From Neoarius graeffei (Eukaryota; Chordata; Actinopteri; Siluriformes; Ariidae), in the NCBI RefSeq assembly GCF_027579695.1, contig NC_083577.1, positions 31,485,198 through 31,549,197 on the forward strand: a DNA stretch of 64,000 nt. The letters run 5' to 3'. Below are positions 11,447 to 22,889 of this stretch, one piece after another; position 1 is the stretch's first letter; each line of letters starts with the position of its first letter. Both the position numbers and the translations under genes were made by a program. The notes beneath the pieces are model-generated. The model saw only the letters and a list, made by a program, of their open reading frames with translations. It was not told the origin of the DNA and searched no databases.

Positions 11447-12647
11447 GTTGACAGTAAAAAGAAAAATTAAAGCAAGAATTTAAACAGGAACCCTAACAAA
11501 ATAATAAATAATAAAAATACAGTAAATAGCCTTATTCCACAACTGTAGTAATCCACATCGTCAAGAACCGCTCAACTAAATAAAGAGAAATGACTTTTAA
11601 AAAAAAAACTCGATGCAAATACCTTAATTTTGCAGTTCTCCAAATCACACCTTTAAAACATGCACAAAACCTCACTGTGGAGTTAAACGATCAGTTCTCG
11701 TTCATGTAGTTGCTATGTAAATCCCGAATGCTTGCTGACAAAGTCAAAATTCAATGATCTCATTGTTACAATTGTACATTTTTTCACCTATATTCACAGG
11801 GGTGTGTTAAACACTGAACCTTGTGTGCCTGAACAATGTACTTGTGAGCATTTTTTTTTTTTTTTTAATGTGGTCTCTTAATTTTTCTGGCTTGAAGACA
11901 GTTTTGGTGGTTAAAAAAAAAATAAAAACACCAGCCTTGTGTCTCTGTGGATTAATTAGCTGAACATTAGAATAAATAATGTGAGAAGAAATTTAATTAA
12001 ATCTTTTCTAGCTTGGCATAGACATTTATAGTGTTACACAGGGATAAGGGAAAAATACAAAGTTTTAATTGAATTTTTCTTGGAAAGCTTACCAGAAAAA
12101 TTTGGAGGAAATTTTAAGAAGATATAATATGGTATGTCAAAAGAAGGAGATTTGCAAATAAAATGAGTATTTTAAAATGTATACCGGTACTTCCAAATAT
12201 GTCCTTTTGCCTCAGTACTGCATAAAATATGTGATATATTGTGGGTGTTCTTTGTTCATGATGCTTGTGGATATTAAATCTCTCATTAAGTGTCAGTTGG
12301 AGACCAGTGGTTTGATGTTCGGATGAAAAAAATTGATGTTGGAAGGTATTTAAATGACACTGAATAAAATTAATATCTGTGCGCCTACACATTGAAGCTC
12401 CTGATATTCTCTCTTATCCTCGGTTATCCTGGAATAAATTAAATGGCGGAGTACGGTACAGCGGAAAAGAAGAGGAACAAAAGAAGTCAAAGTCACTTCG
12501 TGGTGGTGTTATTCAGACGTTTGTTCCAGGTTTCTCGGGTGTAAACCCAGGGAGAAACAACTGACTGTAACTAAACTGCACAGGAGTCAACGAATGACCT
12601 GTTGAACTGGGTCTGCCTTGTTTGATAATAAATACATGCATGCATGT
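11447..12647. other. Non-coding, nothing recognised
   Basis: AT-rich sequence with several homopolymer runs. The short open frames at 12114-12392 and 12379-12564 lack recognisable domains. Confidence 0.45.
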
Positions 12648-12655
12648 GTTTTTGT

Positions 12656-12658
<3 letters not shown>

Positions 12659-12703
<45 letters not shown>

Positions 12704-12760
12704 GTATATATACACATACACACATATACATACATATATATGTATGTATATGTATATAAT
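12659..12760. repeat. (TA)n and TA/CA-rich microsatellite
   Basis: About 19 TA units followed by a degenerate, self-complementary TATA/CACA stretch. The open frames over it are artefacts. Confidence 0.95.
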
Positions 12761-12895
12761 ACACTGAGCGTATTTCCCATATTAATCAATACAAAATACC
12801 TGCATCTTTCAGGTTTTTTTTTAATCAAGACTCAATACTTTCTTCTTTGCCGCTGTCTTTTATTAAATCAAATTTAAGACTTTTGATTTGATTTC

Positions 12896-13247
12896 AGAAC
12901 TGTTGACTCACAGCAAGAATGTCCTGGGTTCAAACCCAGCAGCCTACGAGGGCCTTTCTGTGTGGAGTTTGCATGTTCTCCCTGTGTCCGCGTGGGTTTC
13001 CTCCAGGTGCTCTGGTTTCCCCCACAGTCCAAAGACATGCAGGTTAGGTTAATTGGTGGCTCTAAATTGACTGTAGATGTGAATGAGAGAGTGAATGGTT
13101 GTTTGTGTCTATGTGTCAGCCCTGTGATGACCTGGTGACTTGTCCAGGGTGTACGCCGCCTCTCGCCCATAGTCAGCTGGGATAGGCTCCAGCTTGCCCA
13201 CGACCCTGTAGAACAGGATAAGCGGCAACAGATAATGGATGGATGGA
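12896..13247 (+). mobile_element. SINE, head-truncated (unit 1)
   Basis: DANA/HE1-type body and tail that lack the first part of the tRNA head. The preceding GATTTGATTTC (12885-12895) is the left target repeat. The right one survives only after the unit 2 copy. Confidence 0.8.
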
Positions 13248-13348
13248 TTTTTGTGGTAAATACATATTATACTGAGCGCATTTCCCCACCTTAATCAATG
13301 CAAAATACCTGCATCTTTCTTTTTTTTTTTTAAATCAAGACTCAATAC

Positions 13349-13686
13349 TGGCGGCACGGTGGTGTAGTGGTTAGGGCTGTTGCCTCACAGCAAGAAGGTC
13401 TGGGTTTGATCCCCATGGCCGGCGAGGGCCTTTCTGTGCGGAATTTGCATGTTGTCTGCATGGGTTTCCTCTGGGTGCTCCGGTTTCCCCACAGTCCAAA
13501 GACATGCAGGTAAGGTTAACTGGTGACTCTAAATTGAGTATGAATGGTTGTCTATGTGTCAGCCCTGTGATGACCTGGCGACTTGTCCAGGGTGTACCCT
13601 GCCTTTTGCCTGTAGTCAGCTGGTATAGGCTCCAGCTTGCCTGTGACCCTGTAGAACAGGATGAAGTGGCTAGAGATAATGAGATG
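13349..13686 (+). mobile_element. DANA/HE1-type SINE, 11-bp TSD
   Basis: Flanked by AGACTCAATAC at 13338-13348 and 13687-13697. It is absent from the matching position in unit 1 of the tandem duplication. Confidence 0.92.
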
Positions 13687-13754
13687 AGACTCAATACTTT
13701 CTTCTTTGCCGCTGTCTTTTATTAAATCAAATTTAAGACTTTTGATTTGATTTC

Positions 13755-14093
13755 AGCACTGTCGCATCACAGCAAGAAGGTCCTGGGTTCGAGCCCAGCA
13801 GCCAGCGAGGGTCTTTCTGTGTGGAGTTTGCATGTTCTCCCCGTATCTGCGTGGGTTTCCTTCGGGTGCTCCGGTTCTCCCAACATGCTGGTTAGGTTAA
13901 CTGGTGGTTCTAAATTGACCATAGGTGTGAATGTGAGTGTGAATGGTTGTCTGTGTCTATGTGTCAGCCCTGCGATGACCTGGCGACTTGTCCAGGGTGT
14001 ACCCCGCCTTTCGCCCATAGTCATCTGGGATAGGCTCCAGCTTGCCTGCGACCCTGTAGAACAGGATAAAGTGGTTACAGATAATGGATGGAT
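13755..14093 (+). mobile_element. SINE, head-truncated (unit 2), 11-bp TSD
   Basis: Flanked by GATTTGATTTC at 13744-13754 and 14094-14104. Paralogue by duplication of the copy at 12896-13247. Confidence 0.88.
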
Positions 14094-14104
14094 GATTTGA
14101 TTTC

Positions 14105-14695
14105 TTTCAGCTTGACCACAATGCATGATGGGATATATTGCTTTGGTTAGTGACCATCATTGTACACTACTTTTCGTGATGCATTGTGGGATATAACCAA
14201 CTGGCTAACATACTGTTCTCTCATTAAACAAACTCAGGGGGCAAAACAAAACAAAATCTTTTCACTCATTAGAGCAATTACAACTGCCCAAACCAAACTG
14301 CTAACATAATGACTCTTTAATTAATGACAAACGATACTTACACCTACCTTGGGTTTGGTTAGGACTGTCACATCTCCCTTCAAATACAGAATCGTCCCAT
14401 TTTTAAATGTTAATATTACTGAGTTGTCTTGATTGCATCATCATCTCATCCACATTCTGTAAATACCCACCCTAATACTCGTTGCCATCATTGGATTGGG
14501 TGGTTGGTGTCTATGATGCTACTGATTGGGTAAGAACTTGAGGGTCAAAGTCGCAAAGGAGGGCGGGTCTCTTAGCAGAGAGCCAGTGGAAAACATCAAC
14601 GGCTGCCACCGCCCCCCCCGCCCTCCCGCATCCACAACTCAAACGAAAGCAGTTGCAGAAATACAGATAATATTAAAATTTCTGTATTATCTGAA
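14105..14695. other. Non-coding, nothing recognised
   Basis: A short motif (GATGCATTGTGGGATATA-like) occurs twice near 14120 and 14180. No exon or transposase is seen. Confidence 0.45.
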
Positions 14696-14707
14696 ATAAT
14701 ACAGATT

Positions 14708-15071
14708 CTCATCTCATTATCTCTAGCCGCTTTATCCTTCTACAGGGTCGCAGGCAAGCTGGAGCCTATCCCAGCTGACTACGGGCGAAAGGCAGGGTAC
14801 ACCCTGGACAAGTCGCCAGGTCATCACAGGGCTGACACATAGACACAGACAACCATTCACACTCACACCTATGGTCAATTTAGAGTCACCAGTTAACCTA
14901 ACCTGCATGTCTTTGGATTGTGGGGGAAACCGGAGCACCCGGAGGAAACCCACGCGGACACGGGGAGAACATGCAAACTCCACACAGAAAGGCCCTCGCC
15001 GGCCACGGGCTCGAACCCGGACCTTCTTGCTGTGAGGCGACAGCGCTAACCACTACACCACCGTGCCGCCC
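14708..15071 (-). mobile_element. DANA/HE1-type SINE, 12-bp TSD
   Basis: Flanked by ATAATACAGATT at 14696-14707 and 15072-15083. An ATT microsatellite follows at 15083-15117. Confidence 0.92.
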
Positions 15072-15080
15072 ATAATACAG

Positions 15081-15121
<41 letters not shown>

Positions 15122-15164
15122 ACATTATAATTATTATTATAATTATTGTAATACCATAATATTA

Positions 15165-16769
15165 CAACCCCGATTCCAAAAAAGTTGGGACAAAGTACAA
15201 ATTGTAAATAAAAACAGAATGCAATAATTTACAAATCTCAAAAACTGATATTGTATTCACAATAGAACATAGACAACATATCAAATGTCGAAAATGAGGC
15301 ATTTTGAAATTTCATGCCAAATGTTGGCTCATTTGAAATTTCATGACAGCAACATATCTCAAAAAAGTTGGGACAGGGGCAATAAGAGGCTGGAAAAGTT
15401 AAAGGTACAAAAAAGGAACAGCTGGAGGACCAAATTGCAACTCATTAGGTCAATTGGCAATAGGTCATTAACATGACTGGGTATAAAAAGAGCATCTTGG
15501 AGTGGCAGCGGCTCTCAGAAGTAAAGATGGGAAGAGGATCACCAATCCCCCTAATTCTGCGCCGACAAATAGTGGAGCAATATCAGAAAGGAGTTCGACA
15601 GTGTAAAATTGCAAACAGTTTGAACATATCATCATCTACAGTGCATAATATCATTAAAAGATTCAGAGAATCTGGAAGAATCTCTGTCCGTAAGGGTCAA
15701 GGCCGGAAAACCATACTGGGTGCCCGTGATCTTCGGGCCCTTAGACGGCACTGCATCACATACAGGCATGCTTCTGTATTGGAAATCACAAAATGGGCTC
15801 AGGAATATTTCCAGAGAACATTATCTGTGAACACAATTCACCGTGCCATCCGCCGTTGCCAACTAAAACTCTATAGTTCAAAGAAGAAGCCGTATCTAAA
15901 CACGATCCAGAAGCGCAGACGTCTTCTCTGGGCCAAGGCTCATTTAAAATGGACTGTGGCAAAGTGGAAAACTGTTCTGTGGTCAGATGAATGAAAATTT
16001 GAAGTTCTTTATGGAAATCAGGGACGCTGTGTCATTTGGACTAAAGAGGAGAAGGACGACCCAAGTTGTTATCAGCGCTCAGTTCAGAAGCCTGCATCTC
16101 TGATGGTATGGGGTTGCATTAGTGCATGTAGCATGGGCAGCTTACACATCTGGAAAGACACCATCAATGCTGAAAGGTATATCCAGGTTCTAGAGCAACA
16201 TATGCTCCCATCCAGACGACGACTCTTCCAGGGAAGGCCTTGCATTTTCCAACATGACAATGCCAAACCACATACTGCATCAATTACAGCACCATGGCTG
16301 TGTAGAAGAAGGGTCCAGGTACTGAACTGGCCAGCCTGCAGTCCAGATCTTTCACCCATAGAAAACATTTGGCGCATCATAAAACGGAAAATACGACAAA
16401 AAAGACCTAAGACAGTTGAGCAACTAGAATCCTACATTAGACAAGAATGGATTAACATTCCTATCCCTAAACTTGAGCAACTTGTCTCCTCAGTCCCCAG
16501 ACGTTTACAGACTGTTGTAAAGAGAAAAGGGGATGTCTCACAGTGGTAAACATGGCCTTGTCCCAACTTTTTTGAGATGTGTTGTTGTCATGAAATTTAA
16601 AATCACCTAATTTTTCTCTTTAAATGGTACATTTTCTCAGTTTAAACATTTGATATGTCATCTATGTTCTATTCTGAATAAAATATGTAATTTTGAAACT
16701 TCCACATCATTGCATTCCATTTTTATTTACAATTTGTACTTTGTCCCAACTTTTTTGGAATCGGGGTTG
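15165..16769 (+). mobile_element. Tc1-like DNA transposon, full length
   Basis: 1605-bp element between TA dinucleotides at 15163-15164 and 16770-16771. The terminal inverted repeats start CAACCCCGATTCC and stay near-identical for about 50 bp. A second repeat of the AAAAAAGTTGGGACA motif lies about 200 bp in on each side (15361 and 16559), which is the IR/DR arrangement of Sleeping Beauty-class Tc1 elements. It encodes one transposase (15527-16549). Confidence 0.9.
15527..16549 (+). pseudogene. Tc1-like DD34E transposase with one TGA
   Basis: A 340-codon frame starting MGRGSPIPLILRR and ending GDVSQW. It has an N-terminal paired-type helix-turn-helix (about residues 10-110) and a DDE domain. 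The catalytic residues are D at 15986-15988, D at 16256-16258 and E about 34 residues later inside [11 protein letters not shown], giving DD34E spacing. The only lesion seen is a TGA at 15992-15994, two codons after the first catalytic aspartate. The frame continues unchanged after it. An upstream in-frame ATG at 15473 exists, but the Tc1-typical start is 15527. Cut-and-paste transposition in the nucleus is its family role. Confidence 0.9.

Positions 16770-16770
<1 letters not shown>

Positions 16771-16831
<61 letters not shown>
16771..16831. repeat. (GATA)n microsatellite
   Basis: About 15 GATA units abutting the right TA of the Tc1 element. AAT/ATT runs follow to 16902. Confidence 0.95.
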
Positions 16832-16833
<2 letters not shown>

Positions 16834-16902
16834 TTGAAATTATATTATCATAATTATATATAATAATAATAATAATTATTATTATTATTATTATTATATA
16901 TT

Positions 16903-17219
16903 TGTGGCAGCGGGGGCGTGGTCAAGCGCCGGTCTGTGACAGGAGGGCGGAGCCAGGGAAGGTGAGTGGCAGAATCACTACACCTGACGGTAATTAACCT
17001 GTGTTTTGTGTGTCTTCCCAGTAACCGCGCCATATTTAAGGAGGCAGAGGGAGAGCAGAGGAGAGCTCATCCCGGGACAAGAACACAGTGTGTGTGTGTT
17101 TCGCTAACAGACTAAAACTGGCTGTTATACTGAAAAGTCTGGCAATAAAAAGCCTATTAGCACCTGAAGCGTTGTCCTGCCGTCCTCTGTGCTCCACCCA
17201 CACTTCAAAGAGCTCTACA
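16903..17219 (+). repeat. 5' LTR of Gmr1-type element 1
   Basis: TGTGGCAG...CTCTACA, 317 bp. A TATTTAAG box lies near 17033 and AATAAA near 17144. It differs from the 3' LTR by about six substitutions and a 2-bp change in a GT run, roughly 2%. Confidence 0.9.
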
Positions 17220-17266
17220 GTGGTTCCGAAACCTGGGACAAGGTGGAGCACCAACCTCACAGCCCC

Positions 17267-20200
17267 ATGGAATCCTCCCCGTTCGCGGACCTGGTCCACA
17301 CACTCGCCACGGCTCAGCAAAGCCAGCACCAGGCACTCATCACACTCCGAAAGGAGCAAGAGCGGCGCTTCGAAGCCCTGGTGCTGGCCCAGCAGGAAGA
17401 TCGTGAGGCGTTCCGGCATCTCCTCGCGTCGGCGGGGTCCACCAGTGCCCCGGCCGTGGGCCCGTCTCCCCTCACCATGACCAAGATGGGCCCGCAGGAC
17501 GACCCCGAGGCGTTTCTCACATTGTTCAAGCAGGTCGCCGAAGCCTCGGGGTGGCCAATGGAGCAGCGCGCGGCGCGCCTCCTCCCCCTCCTGATGGGAG
17601 AGGCGCAGCTGGCCGCGCTACAGCTCCCCACCGACCGCCGGCTGGCCTACACGGACCTTCGCCGGGCCGTCCTCCAGCGCGTGGGGCGCACGCCAGACCA
17701 ACAGGGCCAGCGCTTCCATGCGCTGCGGTTGGAGGAAGTTGGCCGGCCGTTCGCGTTTGGCCAGCAGCTCCGGGACGCCTGCTGGCAGTGGCTGAGGGCT
17801 GACGATCGCGACGCCGAGGGAATCATCGATCAGGTGGTGCTGGAGCAGTTCATCGCCCGCTTACCAGCCGGAACCGCAGAGTGGGTCCAGTGCCACCGCC
17901 CGGCGTCGCTGGATCAGGCAGTAGGACTGGCGGAGGATCATTTGGCGGCTGTTCCGGCGGTAGGACAACCAACGACGTCTTCTCTCCTCTTCTCTCTCTC
18001 TTTCTCCCCTCCCTTCTGTGTCCCGTCCTCGCCCCATTCCCCCACCACGGAGGCGGGGGCCGGCTCCACCCCAGCCGGCCCGCCGCACCCGTGGTGCCCT
18101 CCTGTTTCTCCCTTCTGTGTCTGTCTCTCCCCCCCTCAGGTGAGTGAGCCCCAGAGCACCGGTGCAGAGGGAAAGCCCGGGCCGGTTTGCTGGCGCTGCG
18201 GGGAGCCGGGCCACCGGCAACAACAGTGTGCAGCAATGGAGGTGGGTGCGGTGGTACGGATCCCCGATGCACCAGAAGCTGCCCTTGATCGGGCCGGAGC
18301 ATATCGCATACCGGTGAGTGTACAAGGAGCTACATATCAGGCGTTGGTGGATTCTGGTTGCAATCAGACCTCGATCCGCCAAAGCCTGGTGCAAGACGAG
18401 GCATTGGGGGGAGCACAGGGGGTGAAGGTGTTGTGTGTGCACGGGGATGTTCACAGCTACCCTTTGGTGTCGGTCCACATATTTTTCAGAGGGGAAAAAT
18501 CTATAGTGAAGGCGGAGGTTAATCCTCGCCTTACCCACTCTTTAATTTTGGGGACTGATTGGCCGGGATTTCGGGGTTTAATGATGCGCCTAGTAAAGAG
18601 TGGGTCTTGCCATTTGACAGGGGGAGGTCCCGGTGTCGCTTTGGCTGGAGCTGCTGTCGCAGAGCCATCTATGTCATCTCCGCGACAGAGTGAGGAGCTG
18701 CCGGCTCCTCCTCTTTCTGTTGGGGAATCCCTTGCGGATTTCCCATTAGAACAATCGCGAGACGAGACTCTGCGACATGCGTTTGACCAAGTGAGAGTAA
18801 TCGATGGTCAAACGCTCCAGCCGAACGCCACCCCGTCCTTCCCCTATTTTTCTATTATGAAGGATAGATTATACCGAGTGACGCAGGACACTCAGACGAA
18901 AGAGCAAGTCACACAGCTGTTAATTCCAAAGAGCCGCCGGGAATTGGTATTTCAGGCAGCTCACTTTAATCCCATGGCTGGACACCTAGGGCAGGATAAG
19001 ACACTAGCCCGGATAATGCCCCGATTCTATTGGCCGGAGATTCGCGGCGACGTCCGTAAGTGGTGTACGGCGTGCCGCGAATGCCAGTTAGTAAATCCAG
19101 CGGCCATTTCAAAAGCGCCTTTGCGCCCCCTACCATTAATCGAGACCCCGTTCGAAAGAATTGGGATGGATCTCATCGGGCCATTAGATCGGGCAACACG
19201 AGGGTACCGCTTTATATTGGTTCTGGTGGACTATGCAACGCGATACCTGGAAGTGGTGCCTCTTCGCAATATCTCAGCACGCAGTATTGCGGAGGCCCTC
19301 TTCCACGTCATCTCCCGGGTTGGAATCCCGAAAGAGATTCTGACTGACCAAGGCACCTCGTTTATGTCACGAACACTGAGCGAACTGTATGGGCTATTAG
19401 GTATTAAGCCGATCCGCACCAGCATTTATCACCCACAAATGGACGGTTTAGTTGAACGGTTCAATCGCACCCTCAAGAGTATAATTAAAAAATTCGTAAG
19501 TGAGGACGCACGTAACTGGGATAAATGGCTCGAACCCTTGTTATTTGCAGTGCGAGAGGTCCCCCAAGCCTCCATGGGGTTCTCCCCGTTTGAATTGTTA
19601 TACGGGCGTAAGCCGCGCGGCATTTTAGATGTGCTGCGGGAAAATTGGGAGGAGGGACCTTCACAGAGTAAAAACGAAATTCAGTACGTTATGGACCTGC
19701 GCGCAAAACTCCACACACTCACCCACCTAACTCAGGAGAATTTGCGGCAGGCCCAGGAACGGCAAGCCTGCCTGTACAACAAGGGCACGCGCCTTAGAGA
19801 GTTCACTCCGGGAGATAAGGTACTCGTACTGTTGCCCACGTCGAGCTCCAAATTAATCGCCAAGTGGCAAGGACCCTTTGAGGTCACACGGCGAGTCGGG
19901 GACGTCGACTATGAGGTAAGGCGAACGGACAGGGAGGGGCCGCTACAGATCTACCACCTCAATCTGCTTAAACTCTGGAACGAGGAAGTCCCCGTGGCAC
20001 TGGTGTCAGTAGTTCCGGAGAAGGCGGAGCTGGGGCCGGAGGTTCAAAAAGGGACATTGGCATCACGTACCTCTCCGGTCCCCTGTGGAGACCACCTCTC
20101 CCCTACCCAACTCACGGAGGTTGCCCAGTTGCAGGCTGAGTTTTCGGATGTGTTCTCGCCCCTGCCCGGTCGCACTAACCTCATAGAACACCACATAGAG

Positions 20201-21574
20201 ACGCCCCCGGGGGTGGTAGTGCGTAGCCGCCCTTACAGGCTACCCGAACACAAAAAAAAGGTGGTTCGGGAAGAACTTCAGACCATGCCTGAAATGGGCA
20301 TCGTCGAGGAGTCCCACAGTGACTGGAGCAGCCCGGTGGTCTTGGTATCCAAGGCCGACGGGTCGGTCCGGTTCTGTGTGGACTATAGAAAAGTCAATGC
20401 GGTGTCTAAATTCGATGCGTACCCAATGCCTCGTATTGACGAGCTGCTCGATCGACTAGGCACGGCTCACTTTTACTAGACACTGGATTTGACGAAGGGA
20501 TATTGGCAGATCCCCTTGACTCCATTATCCCGGGAGAAAACGGCCTTTTCCACACCATTTGGCTTACACCAATTCGTCACACTTCCGTTTGGGCTGTTTG
20601 GGGCGCCCGCTACGTTTCAGCGGCTGATGGACAGGGTCCTCCGGCCCCACGCCACCTATGCGGCCGCATATCTGGACGACATTATCATTTATAGTAACGA
20701 CTGGCAGCAGCACCTGCAACACCTGAGGGCCGTCCTTAGGTCGCTGAGGCGGGCGGGTTTCACTGCCAACTCGAAGAAGTGTGAGATTGGGAGGGTGGAA
20801 GTACGGTATCTGGGCTTCCACTTGGGCAACGGGCAGGTGCGTCCCCAAATTAATAAGACAGCAGCGATTGCAGCCTGCCCAAGGCCCAAGACCAAAAAGG
20901 GGGTGAGACAGTTCCTGGGGCTGGCTGGCTACTATCATAGGTTTATACCTAATTATTCGGACGTCACCAGCCCACTGACTGACCTCACTAAAAAGGAGGC
21001 GCCAGATCCGGTCCAGTGGACGGAGCAGTGTCAGCGGGCTTTCTCTGAGGTAAAGGCTGCACTGTGTGGGGGGCCACTTTTACACTCCCCTGACTTCTCT
21101 CTCCCTTTTGTGTTGCAGACCGACGCATCGGACAGAGGGCTGGGGGCGGTGTTGTCCCAGGAGGTGGAGGGGGAGGACCGCCCCATCCTGTACATTAGTA
21201 GGAAGCTGTCGGTGCGTGAGGGGCGCTACAGCACTATTGAGAAGGAATGCCTGGCGATCAAGTGGGCGGTCCTCGCCCTCCGTTACTACCTGCTGGGGCA
21301 CCCTTTCACCCTCTGTTCGGACCACGCGCCCCTCCAGTGGCTCCACCGCATGAAAGATGCCAACGCGCGGATCACCCATTGGTATCTGGCACTCCAACCC
21401 TTCAATTTCAAGGTGGTCCACAGGCCGGGGGCACAGATGGTCGTGGCGGACTTCCTCTCCTGTCAAGGGGGGGGGGAGTCGGCTGCGGGCCTGAGTCGGG
21501 CGGTGGGGGTATGTGGCAGCGGGGGCGTGGTCAAGCGCCGGTCTGTGACAGGAGGGCGGAGCCAGGGAAGGTGA
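17267..21574 (+). pseudogene. Gag-Pol of Gmr1-type element 1, one in-frame TAG
   Basis: A single frame is open from 17189 to a TAG at 20477-20479 and then continues in the same frame to 21574. The first ATG after the primer site is at 17267. Domains in order: gag (about 17267-18000), a low-complexity Pro/Ser linker, CCHC knuckle CWRCGEPGHRQQQC (18188-18229), aspartic protease with DSG at 18350-18358, integrase H2C2 (about 18961-19090), DD35E core (D 19169, D 19346, E 19454), GPF module near 19860, reverse transcriptase with YLDD at 20669-20680, and RNase H starting near TDAS (21119). Gag and pol share one frame with no programmed shift. The TAG replaces a sense codon present in element 2, in the RT fingers/palm region. 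Confidence 0.9.
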
Positions 21575-21830
21575 GTGGCAGAATCACTACACCTGATGGT
21601 AATTAACCTGTGTTTTGTGTGTCTTCCCAGTAACCGCGCCCTATTTAAGGAGGCAGAGGGAGAGCAGCGGAGAGCTCATCCCGGGACAAGAACAAAGTGT
21701 GTGTGTGTGTTCCGCTAACAGACTAAAACTGGCTGTTATACTGAAAAGTCTGGCAATAAAAAGCCTATTAGCACCTGAAGCGTTGTCCTGACGTCCTCTG
21801 TGCTCCACCCACACTTCAAAGAGCTCTACA
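21512..21830 (+). repeat. 3' LTR of Gmr1-type element 1
   Basis: 319 bp with the same ends as the 5' LTR and followed by the ATATT target repeat. Confidence 0.9.
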
Positions 21831-21835
21831 ATATT

Positions 21836-22035
21836 ATTTGGAAGGATTCAAACCCGTGGCTAGACAATGTCAGGGAAAATGAATGCAAAGCAAATTGCAT
21901 CGGTGAGTGTTTTCTGTGGCGCACAGTGGCCTGGCAGATACACCACCACCAGCATGCTTTAGGAGAACAACATTCACGCTCTGTCAGAGCAACCAAAGAG
22001 CAGTGTCACAGTTCTTCATACTGAGATGGTTATGT
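21836..22035. other. Non-coding, nothing recognised
   Basis: Short stretch between the LTR element and the next SINE. No conserved motif was recognised. Confidence 0.4.
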
Positions 22036-22418
22036 CAGATCTTAGAAGAAAAGAAACGTTTATTTGTCACATGCACACTTCAAGCACAGTGAAATTCATC
22101 CTCTGCATTTAACCCATCTGAAGCAGTGAACACGCGCGCGCACACACCCAGAGCAGTGGACAGCCCAGAGCACCCGGGGAGCAGTCAGGGGTTTGGTACC
22201 TTGCTCAAGGGCATCTCAGCCCAAGGCCGCCCCATGTCAACCTAACTGCATGTCTTTGGATTGTGGGGGAAACCAGAGCACCCGGAGGAAACCCACGCAG
22301 ACATGGGGAGAACATGCAAACTCCACACAGAAAGGCCCCCACTGGCCAGTGGGTTCGAAACCAGAACCTTCTTGCTGTGAGGCAACCGTGCTAACCACTA
22401 CACCACCATGCCGCCCAC
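22036..22418 (-). mobile_element. SINE variant with a different 3' body
   Basis: The right half (22230-22418) is the usual tRNA-like head plus core in minus orientation. The left half has another body, with TTTATTTGTCACATGCACAC, a CG/CA run and CTTGCTCAAGGGC, instead of the usual GATGA-tailed part. This composite is recognisable as a second fish SINE subfamily that shares its head with the others. Confidence 0.7.
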
Positions 22419-22879
22419 GGTGAATCTCCTCTATGATTTTCTGATTGATTACTTGAGATTTCATATGTGGCTGCCTATTTGTAAGCAAATAACTTTAGAT
22501 ACGGACTTTACAATTTCAGACAGCTTCAGTTCACCTTAAAATCTGCTCTCTGTTAAAGGAAACCCTAAGAAGAACATAGCTTTTGGAATTTTGAAAAAAA
22601 AATCTTTTATGGCTGCAGAGAGAAGTGATTTTACTAAAAATCAATAATGGTAATTGTGTGTTGACCCCACACCACTACCTAATGTTGTAGTACAAAATAG
22701 AAAGGGTCTACATGGTCCTAATTGGTACTGTTAGAACCAGAAAATATTGTAGTTTTATGAGCAACTTAGTTCTGGAAGTTCACATGAACAAAATGTTCGC
22801 TGTACACGATGCGTGTGGCGCAACATGTCACCCGCTTCTGCTGACTCCAGTCCTGAATGTGAAGTGCCTACTTTAGATA
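22419..22879. other. Non-coding, nothing recognised
   Basis: No open frame with a recognisable domain and no structured repeat were seen. Confidence 0.45.
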
Positions 22880-22889
22880 CATGTACCAT

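Larger units (their letters stand above)
12648..14093. repeat. Tandem duplication carrying three SINEs
   Basis: Unit 1 (about 12648-13247) and unit 2 (about 13248-14093) share flanking sequence such as AAATACCTGCATCTTTC and GACTTTTGATTTGATTTCAG, and each ends in the same head-truncated SINE. Only unit 2 contains the extra SINE at 13349-13686. One SINE insertion was therefore copied by the duplication, and a second SINE arrived later. Confidence 0.8.
16903..21830 (+). mobile_element. Gmr1-type Ty3/gypsy LTR retrotransposon 1, full length
   Basis: 4928-bp element with 5' LTR 16903-17219, 3' LTR 21512-21830 and 5-bp target repeat ATATT at 16898-16902 and 21831-21835. The primer-binding-site region follows the 5' LTR at 17220 (GTGGTTCCGAAACC). 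A G-rich polypurine-like tract precedes the 3' LTR. It has one long gag-pol frame with order gag, protease, integrase, reverse transcriptase, RNase H. The integrase lies before the RT, which marks the Gmr1 group of deuterostome gypsy elements. Confidence 0.93.

Noticed and set aside
12513-12877. Frames over the TA/CA microsatellite
   Set aside because: Low-complexity translation of a simple repeat.
17850-18538. Long minus-strand frames opposite gag-pol (150 and 225 codons; also 52127-52636)
   Set aside because: They are GC-rich shadows of the plus-strand frame with no recognisable domain.
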